Source: DATCVR01 sp036566745 (GTDB lineage: Bacteria; Actinomycetota; Actinomycetes; Jiangellales; Jiangellaceae). Taken from it: a stretch of DNA of 18,154 bases. The notes beneath the pieces are model-generated. The model saw nothing but the letters and a program-made list of their open reading frames with translations, made no database searches and was not told the origin of the DNA. The position numbers and the translations under genes are program-made. Below are positions 6,965 to 14,040 of this stretch, piece by piece; the first letter of the stretch is position 1, and the number at the start of each line of letters is the position of its first letter. The stretch is from NCBI GenBank assembly GCA_036566745.1, contig DATCVR010000189.1, positions 1-18,154 of the forward strand. Direction: 5' to 3'.

Positions 6965-8416
6965 ATGTCCAGCAGCACCGTTCGCAGCACACCGGCCGCC
7001 AGCCGCCGCAGCTTCCTCCAGCAGATGGCCGTGGCCGGGGTCGCGCTCGGCCCGGCCAGCGCGTTCCTCGCCTCGTGCGCCACCGGAGGAGGCGGCGACG
7101 ACGAGGAGACCGGCGGCCCCCAGGGCGACGTGTCCGAGGAGAACCCCCTCGGTGTCGCCGACGACGGCGACCTGGAGATCTTCATCTTCAACGGCGGCTT
7201 CGGCGACAAGTTCGCCACCGACCTGCACGAGCCGATCTTCACCGAGAAGCACCCCGACGTCGTCATCAACCACAACGCGATGTCGAACATCGAGCAGGAG
7301 CTCCAAGCGCGCTTCGTGGCCGGCGATCCGCCCGACGTCGTCCAGAACTCCGGCGACGGCGCCCTCTCCAACACCCAGCTCTACGCCGACGGCCTCCTCA
7401 CCGACCTCACGCCGCTCTTCGACGCACCCAGCTGGGACGACCCGGACGTCACGGTGCGCGACACGCTCGCCCCCGGCACCGTCGAGGCCGGGTCGTACGA
7501 CGGAAAGCCCTACATCCTCAACTACGCCCAGGGCATCTACGGCCTCTGGTACAGCCAGAAGCTGTTCGACGCCAACGGCTGGACCCCGCCGGAGACCTGG
7601 GACGACATGCTGGCCCTGTGTGCCGAGATCCAGGCCGCCGGCATCGCGCCCTGGGTCTACACCGGCGTCCACGCCCGCTACATGCACTGGCCGCTGCTGG
7701 CCATGGCCGCGATGAAGGGCGGCGTCGAGGAGGTGCTCGTCCCGATCGACAACCTCGAGGAAGGCGCCTGGAAGAACGAGGCGGTCCGCGAGGCCGCGGC
7801 GGCGCTGGCCGACCTCCGCGCCAAGGGCTACTTCCTGCCCGAGTGCGAGAACATGGACCACCTCCAGGCCCAGAACGAGTGGGACCAGGGCCGGGCGGCG
7901 TTCATCTCCTGCGGCGTCTGGCTCGAGAGCGAGCAGGCCGCCACTCTGCCCGCCGACTTCGGGATCGCCATGACCCCGGTGCCGGCTCTGGGCAGCGACG
8001 GCGCGCTGCCGTTCGGGTCGCTGCGCTCCACGGCCGGCGAGGCGTTCATCGTCCCCTCCGACGCCAAGAACCCCACCGCCGGCATGGAGTACCTGCGCGG
8101 CATGCTCTCCAAGGACGGCGCCCGCGGCTGGACCGAGATCACCAGCGCCCCCACCCGCGTCACCGACTCCACCGACGGGCTCACCTTCCCGCCGGGGCTG
8201 CAGTCGGCGATGACGGCGTTCGACGCGGCCGGCGAGAACACCTTCAACTGGTTCTACACCGAGTGGTACGGCGACCTCGAGCGCGGTCCGATCGACGACG
8301 CCACCGCCGAACTGCTCGCCGGCTCGCTGACCGTCGACCAGTGGGCCGACGCGATCGAGGTGGCCGTGGCGGCGCTGCGCGACGACGAGTCGATCCCGAA
8401 GCAGAAGCGCGCCTAG
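6965..8416 (+). CDS. ngcE: NgcE-type GlcNAc/diacetylchitobiose-binding lipoprotein
   Basis: A 483-residue extracellular solute-binding lipoprotein. It resembles the NgcE family, which binds N-acetylglucosamine and N,N'-diacetylchitobiose for ABC import. The N-terminus has a twin-arginine signal (SRRSFLQ, residues 13-19) followed by a hydrophobic stretch and a lipobox LASC (35-38), so it is probably exported folded by Tat and lipid-anchored at Cys38. Family-like segments include NPLGVADDGDLEIFIFNGGFGD, PPDVVQNSGDGAL, LTDLTPLFDAPSWDDP and SAGEAFIVPSDAKNP-like sequence. Start choice: the in-frame ATG at 6947 is also open, but AAAGGAGACGGG directly precedes ATG 6965, giving a normal Tat signal length. 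It begins 45 bp after the SIS gene and 13 bp before the permease gene. The family call is from recalled similarity, not a search. Confidence 0.88.
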   Translation: MSSSTVRSTPAASRRSFLQQMAVAGVALGPASAFLASCATGGGGDDEETGGPQGDVSEENPLGVADDGDLEIFIFNGGFGDKFATDLHEPIFTEKHPDVVINHNAMSNIEQELQARFVAGDPPDVVQNSGDGALSNTQLYADGLLTDLTPLFDAPSWDDPDVTVRDTLAPGTVEAGSYDGKPYILNYAQGIYGLWYSQKLFDANGWTPPETWDDMLALCAEIQAAGIAPWVYTGVHARYMHWPLLAMAAMKGGVEEVLVPIDNLEEGAWKNEAVREAAAALADLRAKGYFLPECENMDHLQAQNEWDQGRAAFISCGVWLESEQAATLPADFGIAMTPVPALGSDGALPFGSLRSTAGEAFIVPSDAKNPTAGMEYLRGMLSKDGARGWTEITSAPTRVTDSTDGLTFPPGLQSAMTAFDAAGENTFNWFYTEWYGDLERGPIDDATAELLAGSLTVDQWADAIEVAVAALRDDESIPKQKRA

Positions 8417-8429
8417 GGACGCCAGCGAC

Positions 8430-9344
8430 ATGAGGCACGGCAAGTATCCGTTCATCCTGGCCTTCCTGCTGCCCGCAGTGGGGCTGTACCTGCTGTACGT
8501 GGTCTCGCCGTACCTCCAGGCGTTCTACATCTCGATGACCGACTGGTCCGGCCTCACCGCCGACCAGTCGTTCATCGGGTTCGATAACTACGCCACGCTG
8601 TGGAAGGACGAGCAGTTCTGGCACGCGCTGCGCAACAACGCGATCCTGCTGGTGCTCGTGCCGACCATCACCGTGGTGCTAGGGCTGTTCCTGGCCTCGA
8701 TGCTCAACGTCGGTGGCCGTGCCCGAGGCGGCGGGGTGCGCGGCGTGGCCGGTTCGGCGCTCTACAAGGTCGTGTACTTCTTCCCGCAGGTGCTGTCCGT
8801 GGCGATCATCGGGGTGATGTTCAAGTACGTCTTCGCCCCGACGCCCTCCGGCGGCATCCTGAACTCCCTGCTGGACCTCGTGGGCGTCGAAGCCGTCGCC
8901 TGGCTCGGGCCCGACCTCGCGTTCTGGTCGATCATGATGGTGATGATCTGGGCGTTCGTCGGCTTCTACGTCGTGCTCTTCTCCGCGGCGATGCAGTCGA
9001 TTCCCCGCGACGTCTACGAGGCCGCGATGCTCGACGGATCGTCGCGGGTGACCACGTTCCGCAAGATCACCGTGCCGCTGGTGTGGGACACCGTTCAGGT
9101 CGGCTGGGTGTACATGGCCATCGAGGCGATGTCGGTGTTCGCCTTCGTCCAGATCATGGTCGGCGACCGCGGCGGCCAGGGTGGTGCGGCCGACGTGCTG
9201 GGCACCCAGCTGTATCGCACCGCCTTCGGCGAGTTCCGGTTCGGGCGGGCGTCGGCGCTGGGGGTCGTGCTGTTCTTCCTCACCCTGATCATCGTGCTGC
9301 TGTTCATGCGCCTGCTGCGGCGCGAGCGGGTGGAGCTGGCCTAG
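8430..9344 (+). CDS. ngcF: Carbohydrate ABC transporter permease (NgcF-type)
   Basis: A 304-residue inner-membrane permease of the binding-protein-dependent sugar transporter type (MalF-like, CUT1). It has an N-terminal membrane segment (about residues 7-27), further hydrophobic helices near 70-92, 113-132, 158-186 and 211-232, and a last one near 280-298. The cytoplasmic EAA loop, YEAAMLDGSSRVTTFRKITVP (around 193-213), is where the ATPase docks. The ATG at 8430 comes 13 bp after ngcE with only a weak GGGA upstream, consistent with translational coupling. Together with the next gene it forms the heterodimeric channel for the sugar delivered by NgcE. No ATPase gene follows, as is usual for actinobacterial sugar importers that share an MsiK-type ATPase. 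Confidence 0.92.
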   Translation: MRHGKYPFILAFLLPAVGLYLLYVVSPYLQAFYISMTDWSGLTADQSFIGFDNYATLWKDEQFWHALRNNAILLVLVPTITVVLGLFLASMLNVGGRARGGGVRGVAGSALYKVVYFFPQVLSVAIIGVMFKYVFAPTPSGGILNSLLDLVGVEAVAWLGPDLAFWSIMMVMIWAFVGFYVVLFSAAMQSIPRDVYEAAMLDGSSRVTTFRKITVPLVWDTVQVGWVYMAIEAMSVFAFVQIMVGDRGGQGGAADVLGTQLYRTAFGEFRFGRASALGVVLFFLTLIIVLLFMRLLRRERVELA

Positions 9345-9346
9345 AC

Positions 9347-10279
9347 ATGACCACGACACAGACCGACTCCGACGCGCGCCCCACGCCACACGTCGCCCCG
9401 CTCGTACGCCGGACCGGCGTGGGTGCGGGCGGGCGCGCCGTCAACCTGATCAACGGCGGGTTCCTGCTGTTCTGGGGCCTGATCACGGTGCTGCCCCTGC
9501 TGTGGGCGATCGTGTCGGCATTCAAGACCAACCGCGAGTTCCAGTCCGAGCCGTGGGCCCTGCCCGGCGGCCTGGCCTGGGACAACTTCGCCCGCGCGTG
9601 GTCGGCGGCCAACATCGGCCAGTACTTCGTCAACAGTGTGATCGTGGTGGCGATCTCGGTCACGCTGACCATGCTGTTCGGGGCGATGGCCGCGTACGTG
9701 CTGGCACGCTACGACTTCCCGGGCAACCGCCTCGTCTACTTCGGCTTCGTGGGCGGGCTGATCTTCCCGGTCTTCCTGGCGCTGGTGCCGTTGTTCTTCG
9801 TCGTCCGCAACACCGAGAACCTCCCACTCGTAGGCTCGGCGCTCGGGCTGAACAGCTATGTGAGCCTGGCGCTGGTGTACGTGGCGTTCTCGATGCCGTT
9901 CACGGTCTTCTTCCTCACGGCGTTCTTCCGCACGCTGCCGACCTCGATCGCCGAGGCCGCGATCATGGACGGCTGCTCGCACTTCTCGCTGTTCTTCCGC
10001 GTCATGCTGCCCATGGCGAAGCCGGGGCTCATCAGCATCGGGCTGTTCAACTTCCTCGGGCACTGGAACCAGTACGTCCTGCCCGTGGTGCTGATGAACC
10101 AGACCGACAAGAAGGTGCTGGCCCAGGGCCTGGCGGCACTGTCGATCAACCAGGGATATCGCGGCGACTGGGTGGCGCTGTTCGCGGGCCTGGTCATCGC
10201 GCTGTTGCCGGTGCTGCTCGTCTACATCCTGTTCCAGCGGCAGGTGCAGGCCGGCCTCACCGCGGGCGTGCTCAAGTGA
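9347..10279 (+). CDS. ngcG: Carbohydrate ABC transporter permease (NgcG-type)
   Basis: A 310-residue MalG-like permease, the second membrane subunit of the importer. After a hydrophilic N-terminus of about 30 residues come six predicted membrane segments, beginning with NLINGGFLLFWGLITVLPLL. The EAA loop SIAEAAIMDGCSHFSLFFRVM is followed by LPMAKPG as expected. The frame is open far upstream inside ngcF, but the ATG at 9347, 2 bp after the ngcF stop, gives the normal family length. The gene ends with a 17-bp segment that is repeated immediately after the stop codon, and its stop is only 9 bp from that of the convergent glycosyltransferase gene. It is the last gene of the rpiR-SIS-ngcEFG transcript. 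Confidence 0.92.
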   Translation: MTTTQTDSDARPTPHVAPLVRRTGVGAGGRAVNLINGGFLLFWGLITVLPLLWAIVSAFKTNREFQSEPWALPGGLAWDNFARAWSAANIGQYFVNSVIVVAISVTLTMLFGAMAAYVLARYDFPGNRLVYFGFVGGLIFPVFLALVPLFFVVRNTENLPLVGSALGLNSYVSLALVYVAFSMPFTVFFLTAFFRTLPTSIAEAAIMDGCSHFSLFFRVMLPMAKPGLISIGLFNFLGHWNQYVLPVVLMNQTDKKVLAQGLAALSINQGYRGDWVALFAGLVIALLPVLLVYILFQRQVQAGLTAGVLK

Positions 10280-10296
10280 CGGGCGTGCTCACGTGA
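10263..10296. repeat. Tandem 17-bp duplication across the ngcG stop
   Basis: Two adjacent copies, cgggcgtgctcaagtga (10263-10279) and cgggcgtgctcacgtga (10280-10296), differ at one base. The first encodes the last residues and stop of ngcG; the second contains the stop codon of the convergent glycosyltransferase gene. It looks like a recent slippage duplication with no effect on either protein. Confidence 0.8.
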
Positions 10297-11395
10297 GCGG
10301 AGCCAACGCCGAGGCCAGGCGCCGCGACGACTCCTCCCACGACGACAGCCCGCCCCGGCGCTGACGCGCTGAGCTGCGCAGGCGACTCCGCAGCTCGTGC
10401 TCGCCGAACCATCGACGCAGGCCGCCCGAAAGCGTCGCGGGATCGCCCGGCGGCACCAGGATCCCCGGGACCTCGCCGTCGCGCACCCGGCCCACCGTCT
10501 CCGGCACCCCGTTCGCGGCCGTGGCCAGCACCGGGATTCCGCGGGCCAGCGCCTCGGTCAGCACCATGCCGTACGTCTCGCCACGGGACGGCAGGACCAG
10601 CAGGTCCGCGGCGGAGTACGCCGTGGCCAGCGCCTCGCCCGTGCGCGGGCCGACGAGCTGGACCCGTTCGTCCAGGCCGCGATCGGCGATCCGGCGCCGC
10701 AGACCGTCCGCGTAGCCGGAGTCGCGGTGCACGGGCCCCACACAGAGGCAGGACCAGGGCAGCTCGGCGAGGGTGGCGAGCGCCTCGACGAGCAGATCGT
10801 GCCCCTTGTGCGGTGTCACCGCCGCCACGCACAACAGCTGCGAGACGCCGTCGGTGCCGCGGGCGAGCGCCGCGGGATCGGTGCCCGGCGTGACGACGTG
10901 GACCCGGCCGCTCGCCAGTCCGTGGTGCTCGGCCAGCCGCCGGGCTGCCCACGGACTCGTGGCCACGACCGCGCTCGCCGCGTGCAGGACGGTCCGTTCG
11001 CGAGCGTCCAGATCCGCAGCCGTGGCGGCCGGCAGCCCCGTCTCGTCGGCCAGCGGCATGTGGACCAGGACCACCAGGCGCAGCCGGTCCGCCTGGGGGA
11101 GCAGAACCTCGGGGACTGCGCACGCCGCCAGCCCGTCGAGCAGCACGACCGCGCCGTCGGGAAGCTCGGCCAGCGACCGGGTCAGCTCCGCGCAGGAGGC
11201 TTCGTCCGGCCGGGGCCAGGTGCCCTCGACGGCGATCTCGCGCACCGACCAGCCGAGCGCCGCCAGCCCCTGGCACACCCGGCGGTCGTAGACGTTTCCG
11301 CCGCTGGGATTGGTCACGTCGTCGATGTCGCCCGGCAGGACGACGTGGACGGTACCCGTGGTGAACGTCGAGCCGGATCCTCCGCCAGTGATCAT
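10289..11395 (-). CDS. GT4-family glycosyltransferase
   Basis: A 368-residue glycosyltransferase of family 4 (GT-B fold), transferring a sugar from a nucleotide donor with retention. The N-terminal domain begins TVHVVLPGDIDD and has SGGNVYDRRVCQGLAALG (residues 31-48), the acceptor-side loop. The C-terminal domain shows VTPGTDPAAL (168-177), CVAAVTPHKGHDLLVEAL with Lys197, and RGETYGMVLTEALARGIPVLAT, containing the E-x7-E pair (Glu273, Glu281). The ATG at 11395 has no Shine-Dalgarno but has TACGCT 6 nt upstream, fitting a leaderless transcript. Neither donor nor acceptor can be told; a cell-surface glycan, glycolipid or small thiol-like glycoside is possible. It diverges from the RlmA-like gene, with which it has no evident functional link. 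Confidence 0.88.
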   Translation of the reverse strand: MITGGGSGSTFTTGTVHVVLPGDIDDVTNPSGGNVYDRRVCQGLAALGWSVREIAVEGTWPRPDEASCAELTRSLAELPDGAVVLLDGLAACAVPEVLLPQADRLRLVVLVHMPLADETGLPAATAADLDARERTVLHAASAVVATSPWAARRLAEHHGLASGRVHVVTPGTDPAALARGTDGVSQLLCVAAVTPHKGHDLLVEALATLAELPWSCLCVGPVHRDSGYADGLRRRIADRGLDERVQLVGPRTGEALATAYSAADLLVLPSRGETYGMVLTEALARGIPVLATAANGVPETVGRVRDGEVPGILVPPGDPATLSGGLRRWFGEHELRSRLRSSARQRRGGLSSWEESSRRLASALAPLT

Positions 11396-11401
11396 GGACG
11401 G

Positions 11402-11407
11402 AGCGTA
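11402..11407 (-). promoter_or_regulatory. Candidate leaderless -10 box of the GT4 gene
   Basis: Minus-strand TACGCT (TANNNT) ends 6 nt before the ATG at 11395. No clear -35 is visible. The absence of any Shine-Dalgarno supports a leaderless message. Confidence 0.35.
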
Positions 11408-11417
11408 TTCCAGGTGC

Positions 11418-11445
11418 CGGACAGGCCATCGGCACGCCCTAGACT
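11418..11445 (+). promoter_or_regulatory. Leaderless promoter of the RlmA-like gene
   Basis: CGGACA (11418-11423, 4/6 to TTGACA), a 16-bp spacer and TAGACT (11440-11445) lie 8 nt before the GTG at 11454. There is no Shine-Dalgarno between them. This supports a leaderless transcript starting at or near the GTG. Confidence 0.5.
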
Positions 11446-11453
11446 CCCTCGAC

Positions 11454-12293
11454 GTGATCCCCGCCCGGGTACTCGACGTCCTGCGGTGCCCCGTCTGCGA
11501 GCAGCCGCTCGTCGAAGGCGACGGTGCACTCCGCTGCGCGTCCCGGCACTCCTTCGACGTCGCACGCCAGGGCTACGTCAACCTGCTCGCCGGGAAGGGC
11601 CGCCGAGCGAGCACCGCCGACACCGCCGAGATGGTCTCCGCCCGGGCCGCATTCCTCGCGGCCGGCCACTACCAGCCGCTCGTCGACGTGCTGACCTCGG
11701 TCGCGGCGGACGTGACCGACCCGGACGGCATCGTCCTCGACGCAGGCGCGGGTACCGGCCACTACCTGGCCGCTGTCCTCGACCGCCTCCCGTCCGCGGT
11801 CGGGCTCGCCCTGGACGTGTCGACCTTCGCACTGCGCCGCGCGGCGCGGGCCCATCCCCGCCTCGGCGCTGTCGTGTGGGACGTGTGGGACAGGCTGCCG
11901 ATCGCGTCGGGCGCGATCTCGCTCGTCCTCGACGTCTTCGCGCCCCGCAACGCCGAGGAGTTCCACCGCGTTCTCAGGCCCGGCGGCGGGCTGGTCGTCG
12001 TCACGCCCAACCGTTCCCATCTCGCCGAACTGGTCCGTCCGCTCGGTCTGGTGAGCGTCGACGAACGCAAGGACGAACGGCTCGAGGCGGCGCTGGGGGA
12101 GTACGTCACGGCACGCTCGCGTGAGCCGGTCGAATGGCCCCTGCGGCTCGACCGCGCCACCGCCGGGCAGGTGGTGCGGATGGGGCCGTCAGCGCACCAC
12201 GTGCCGGCCGAGACGCTCCGCGCGGGGCTGGAACGTCTCGGCGACACCATCGAGGTCACCGCGTCGGTGACGGTGCACGTCTACCGGAGCTGA
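11454..12293 (+). CDS. rlmA: RlmA/TlrB-like 23S rRNA (guanine-N1)-methyltransferase
   Basis: A 279-residue SAM-dependent methyltransferase of the RlmA family, which methylates N1 of a guanine in helix 35 of 23S rRNA (G745 for RlmA-I; G748 for RlmA-II/TlrB, linked to tylosin-class resistance). The N-terminal zinc site has Cys12, Cys15, Cys28 and His32 (CPVCEQPL...CASRHSFD). Then come VARQGYVNLLAGKG and ARAAFLAAGHYQPL, both strongly family-like, and SAM motif I VLDAGAGTG at 94-102. VFAPRNAEEFHRVLRPGG follows. The GTG at 11454 is supported by the leaderless promoter; starts further upstream would overlap the divergent gene. The 3' end overlaps the convergent CHRD gene by 13 bp. Which guanine is modified cannot be read directly. 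Confidence 0.88.
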   Translation: MIPARVLDVLRCPVCEQPLVEGDGALRCASRHSFDVARQGYVNLLAGKGRRASTADTAEMVSARAAFLAAGHYQPLVDVLTSVAADVTDPDGIVLDAGAGTGHYLAAVLDRLPSAVGLALDVSTFALRRAARAHPRLGAVVWDVWDRLPIASGAISLVLDVFAPRNAEEFHRVLRPGGGLVVVTPNRSHLAELVRPLGLVSVDERKDERLEAALGEYVTARSREPVEWPLRLDRATAGQVVRMGPSAHHVPAETLRAGLERLGDTIEVTASVTVHVYRS

Positions 12294-12751
12294 CCTCGGA
12301 CTGCCCCGGCCTGGAAGCTCGCCGTGTGCACGTTGACGTAGAACTGCGACGGGGTGGCGACGATCGCGGCCAGCTCACTGTGGGTGAGCGTCTCGGTCGT
12401 GTTCAGCGCGTCGTCGACCGCCTGGATGCAGCCGTGCGACACCCGGTCGGGCACGTTCAGGCCGACCACGATGGGTCCGGCCACACCAGGTGGGCCGGCG
12501 TGGATGTGCGCTGCCGCTGCCGGCTCGATCCGGGTGGCCACGAGCACGTAGCAGAGGCGGTCGCCCTGGACGATCGCCGCGAACGCGCCTCGGCCGTCGT
12601 CGTCGCCGGGACCGGGAAACTCCTCGGCGCCGGTCAGGACGGTGTGCAGCGTCGCGTCCGGCGCTTCGGCCGGGGCGACCGCGGCGCCGGCGACCAGCGT
12701 TGCGGTGATGACGGCCGTTGCCGCGGCCAGTCTGGTGAACCAGCTGCGCAT
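12281..12751 (-). CDS. Secreted CHRD-domain protein
   Basis: A 156-residue exported protein. The N-terminus is a Sec-type signal peptide: MRSWFTRL, then a long hydrophobic alanine-rich core, with cleavage likely after the APAEA segment near residue 30. The rest is a CHRD domain, recognisable from HTVLTGAEEFPG, AAHIHAGPPGVAGPIVVGL and FYVNVHTASFQAGAVRGQL. CHRD domains were named from chordin; in bacteria they occur in secreted or periplasmic proteins of unknown role. The start at 12751 is supported by GGGAGGA 5 nt upstream; an in-frame ATG about 66 bp further upstream would place residues before the signal peptide and is unlikely. A perfect 17-bp palindrome lies 21-37 bp before the start. The 3' end overlaps the convergent RlmA-like gene by 13 bp. 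Confidence 0.85.
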   Translation of the reverse strand: MRSWFTRLAAATAVITATLVAGAAVAPAEAPDATLHTVLTGAEEFPGPGDDDGRGAFAAIVQGDRLCYVLVATRIEPAAAAHIHAGPPGVAGPIVVGLNVPDRVSHGCIQAVDDALNTTETLTHSELAAIVATPSQFYVNVHTASFQAGAVRGQLR

Positions 12752-12771
12752 GGTTCCTCCCACGACGGGGA

Positions 12772-12788
12772 TCCGGATCCGATCCGGA
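12772..12788. repeat. Perfect 17-bp palindrome upstream of the CHRD gene
   Basis: TCCGGATC-C-GATCCGGA is perfectly symmetric around 12780. It lies in the CHRD 5' region, downstream of a possible minus-strand TACGGT -10 (12803-12808) and upstream of the ribosome-binding site. It could be an operator or a leader hairpin. Confidence 0.75.
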
Positions 12789-12866
12789 CCCGACCACCAG
12801 CCACCGTACTCCGGCACCTGGCGCCCGAGAACCGCCGCGAGTCGCCCGCGCCACGGGAAAAATCCG

Positions 12867-12895
12867 GTGACATCGACGCGGATGGCCCGCAGACT
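12867..12895 (+). promoter_or_regulatory. Leaderless promoter of the DUF4037 gene
   Basis: GTGACA (12867-12872, 5/6 to TTGACA), a 17-bp spacer and CAGACT (12890-12895) lie 7 nt before GTG 12903. This places transcription at the GTG and argues against the ATG at 12882, which would lie inside the promoter spacer. Confidence 0.6.
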
Positions 12896-12902
12896 GACCG
12901 GC

Positions 12903-14006
12903 GTGACGGCGCCCGACCCCGACTTCCTTCCCGGACTCCAGCTCTCCCGGATCTTCTACGACGAGGCGGTACGGCCCGTCCTCGACCAGGAGTATCCGGG
13001 TCTGCCCCACGCCGCCGCGCGTGTCGGCACCGGGTCGGAGGTGCTGGGCTTCGACACGGCGCGCTCGGCCGACCACGAATGGGGGCCGCGGCTCGAGCTG
13101 TTCCTCACCCCTGCGGACGTCGCCGACCACGCCCACGACCTCCGCAGGCTGCTGGGAGAGCGGCTCCCGAAGCAGGTACGCGGGTGGCCCACGCACTTCC
13201 AGCGCTCCGACGACCCGCACGATCCGGTCGGCCGGATGACGCTCACCGACGGCCCGGTCGAGCATCGGGTCACCGTCGCCGACGTCGGCACCTGGGCCGG
13301 CGCGACGCTCGGGTTCGACCCGGCCACCGCCGAGCCGACCGTGCGCGACTGGCTCGCGACACCGCAGCAGAAGCTCGCCGAGACCACCGCCGGCGAGGTC
13401 TTCCGCGACGACCTCGGCGAGCTCACCTCGCTCCGGCGCACCCTCGCCTGGTACCCCGACGAGGTGTGGCGGTACCTCCTGGCCTGCCAGTGGCTGCGGA
13501 TCTCCCAGGAGGAGGCGTTCGTCGGGCGGTGCGCGGAGGTCGGCGATGACCTCGGCTCCGCGATGGTCGCCGGGCGGCTGGTCCGCGACCTGATGCGACT
13601 CTGCCTGCTGCTCGAGCGCCGGTACCCGCCGTACGACAAGTGGCTGGGCAGCGCGTTCGCCCGGCTGGGCATCGCGGGCGACCTCGCCCCGACGCTGCGG
13701 GCCGCCCTCGCGGCCACCGAGTACGCGGCCCGGGAACGACACCTGTGCGACGCCTACGAGGCCGTGGCCGTGCGGCACAACGAGGCCGCACTGACGCCGC
13801 CGGTCGACCCCACCCGGCGGCGCTATCACGACCGTCCGTTCCAGGTGCTGCACGCTGAGCGGTTCGCCCACGCCCTGGCCGCCACGATCACCGAGCCGGA
13901 GCTCCGCGCCCTGCCCCTCACCGGCAGCGTGGACCAGTGGGTCGACAGCACCGACCTGCTCGGCCGGCCGGACCCCCTGCGCGCGGCGATGAACGCGCTG
14001 GCGTGA
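12903..14006 (+). CDS. DUF4037 nucleotidyltransferase-like protein
   Basis: A 367-residue DUF4037-type protein. Near the N-terminus, GTGSEVLGFDTARSADHEWGPR (residues 42-63) resembles a nucleotidyltransferase-fold G-S loop followed by acidic residues. WLATPQQKLAETTAGEVFRDD and AWYPDEVWRYLLACQWLRISQEEAF are typical of the family's helical middle part. The reaction is unknown. GTG 12903 was chosen because a GTGACA-17-CAGACT promoter ends 7 nt before it; the upstream ATG at 12882 would add seven residues. It is 34 bp from the following oxidoreductase gene and might be co-transcribed with it. It shares the nucleotidyltransferase-like character of the DUF925 protein at 3341-3997, but the two sequences are not obviously related. 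Confidence 0.82.
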   Translation: MTAPDPDFLPGLQLSRIFYDEAVRPVLDQEYPGLPHAAARVGTGSEVLGFDTARSADHEWGPRLELFLTPADVADHAHDLRRLLGERLPKQVRGWPTHFQRSDDPHDPVGRMTLTDGPVEHRVTVADVGTWAGATLGFDPATAEPTVRDWLATPQQKLAETTAGEVFRDDLGELTSLRRTLAWYPDEVWRYLLACQWLRISQEEAFVGRCAEVGDDLGSAMVAGRLVRDLMRLCLLLERRYPPYDKWLGSAFARLGIAGDLAPTLRAALAATEYAARERHLCDAYEAVAVRHNEAALTPPVDPTRRRYHDRPFQVLHAERFAHALAATITEPELRALPLTGSVDQWVDSTDLLGRPDPLRAAMNALA

Positions 14007-14040
14007 TACGCCTGGGCGTGGACCCGGCGAAGGGGAACGC

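Noticed and set aside
11310..11453. Upstream ATG as the start of the RlmA-like gene
   Set aside because: It would overlap the divergent glycosyltransferase and its promoter and add residues foreign to the family; the leaderless promoter points to GTG 11454.
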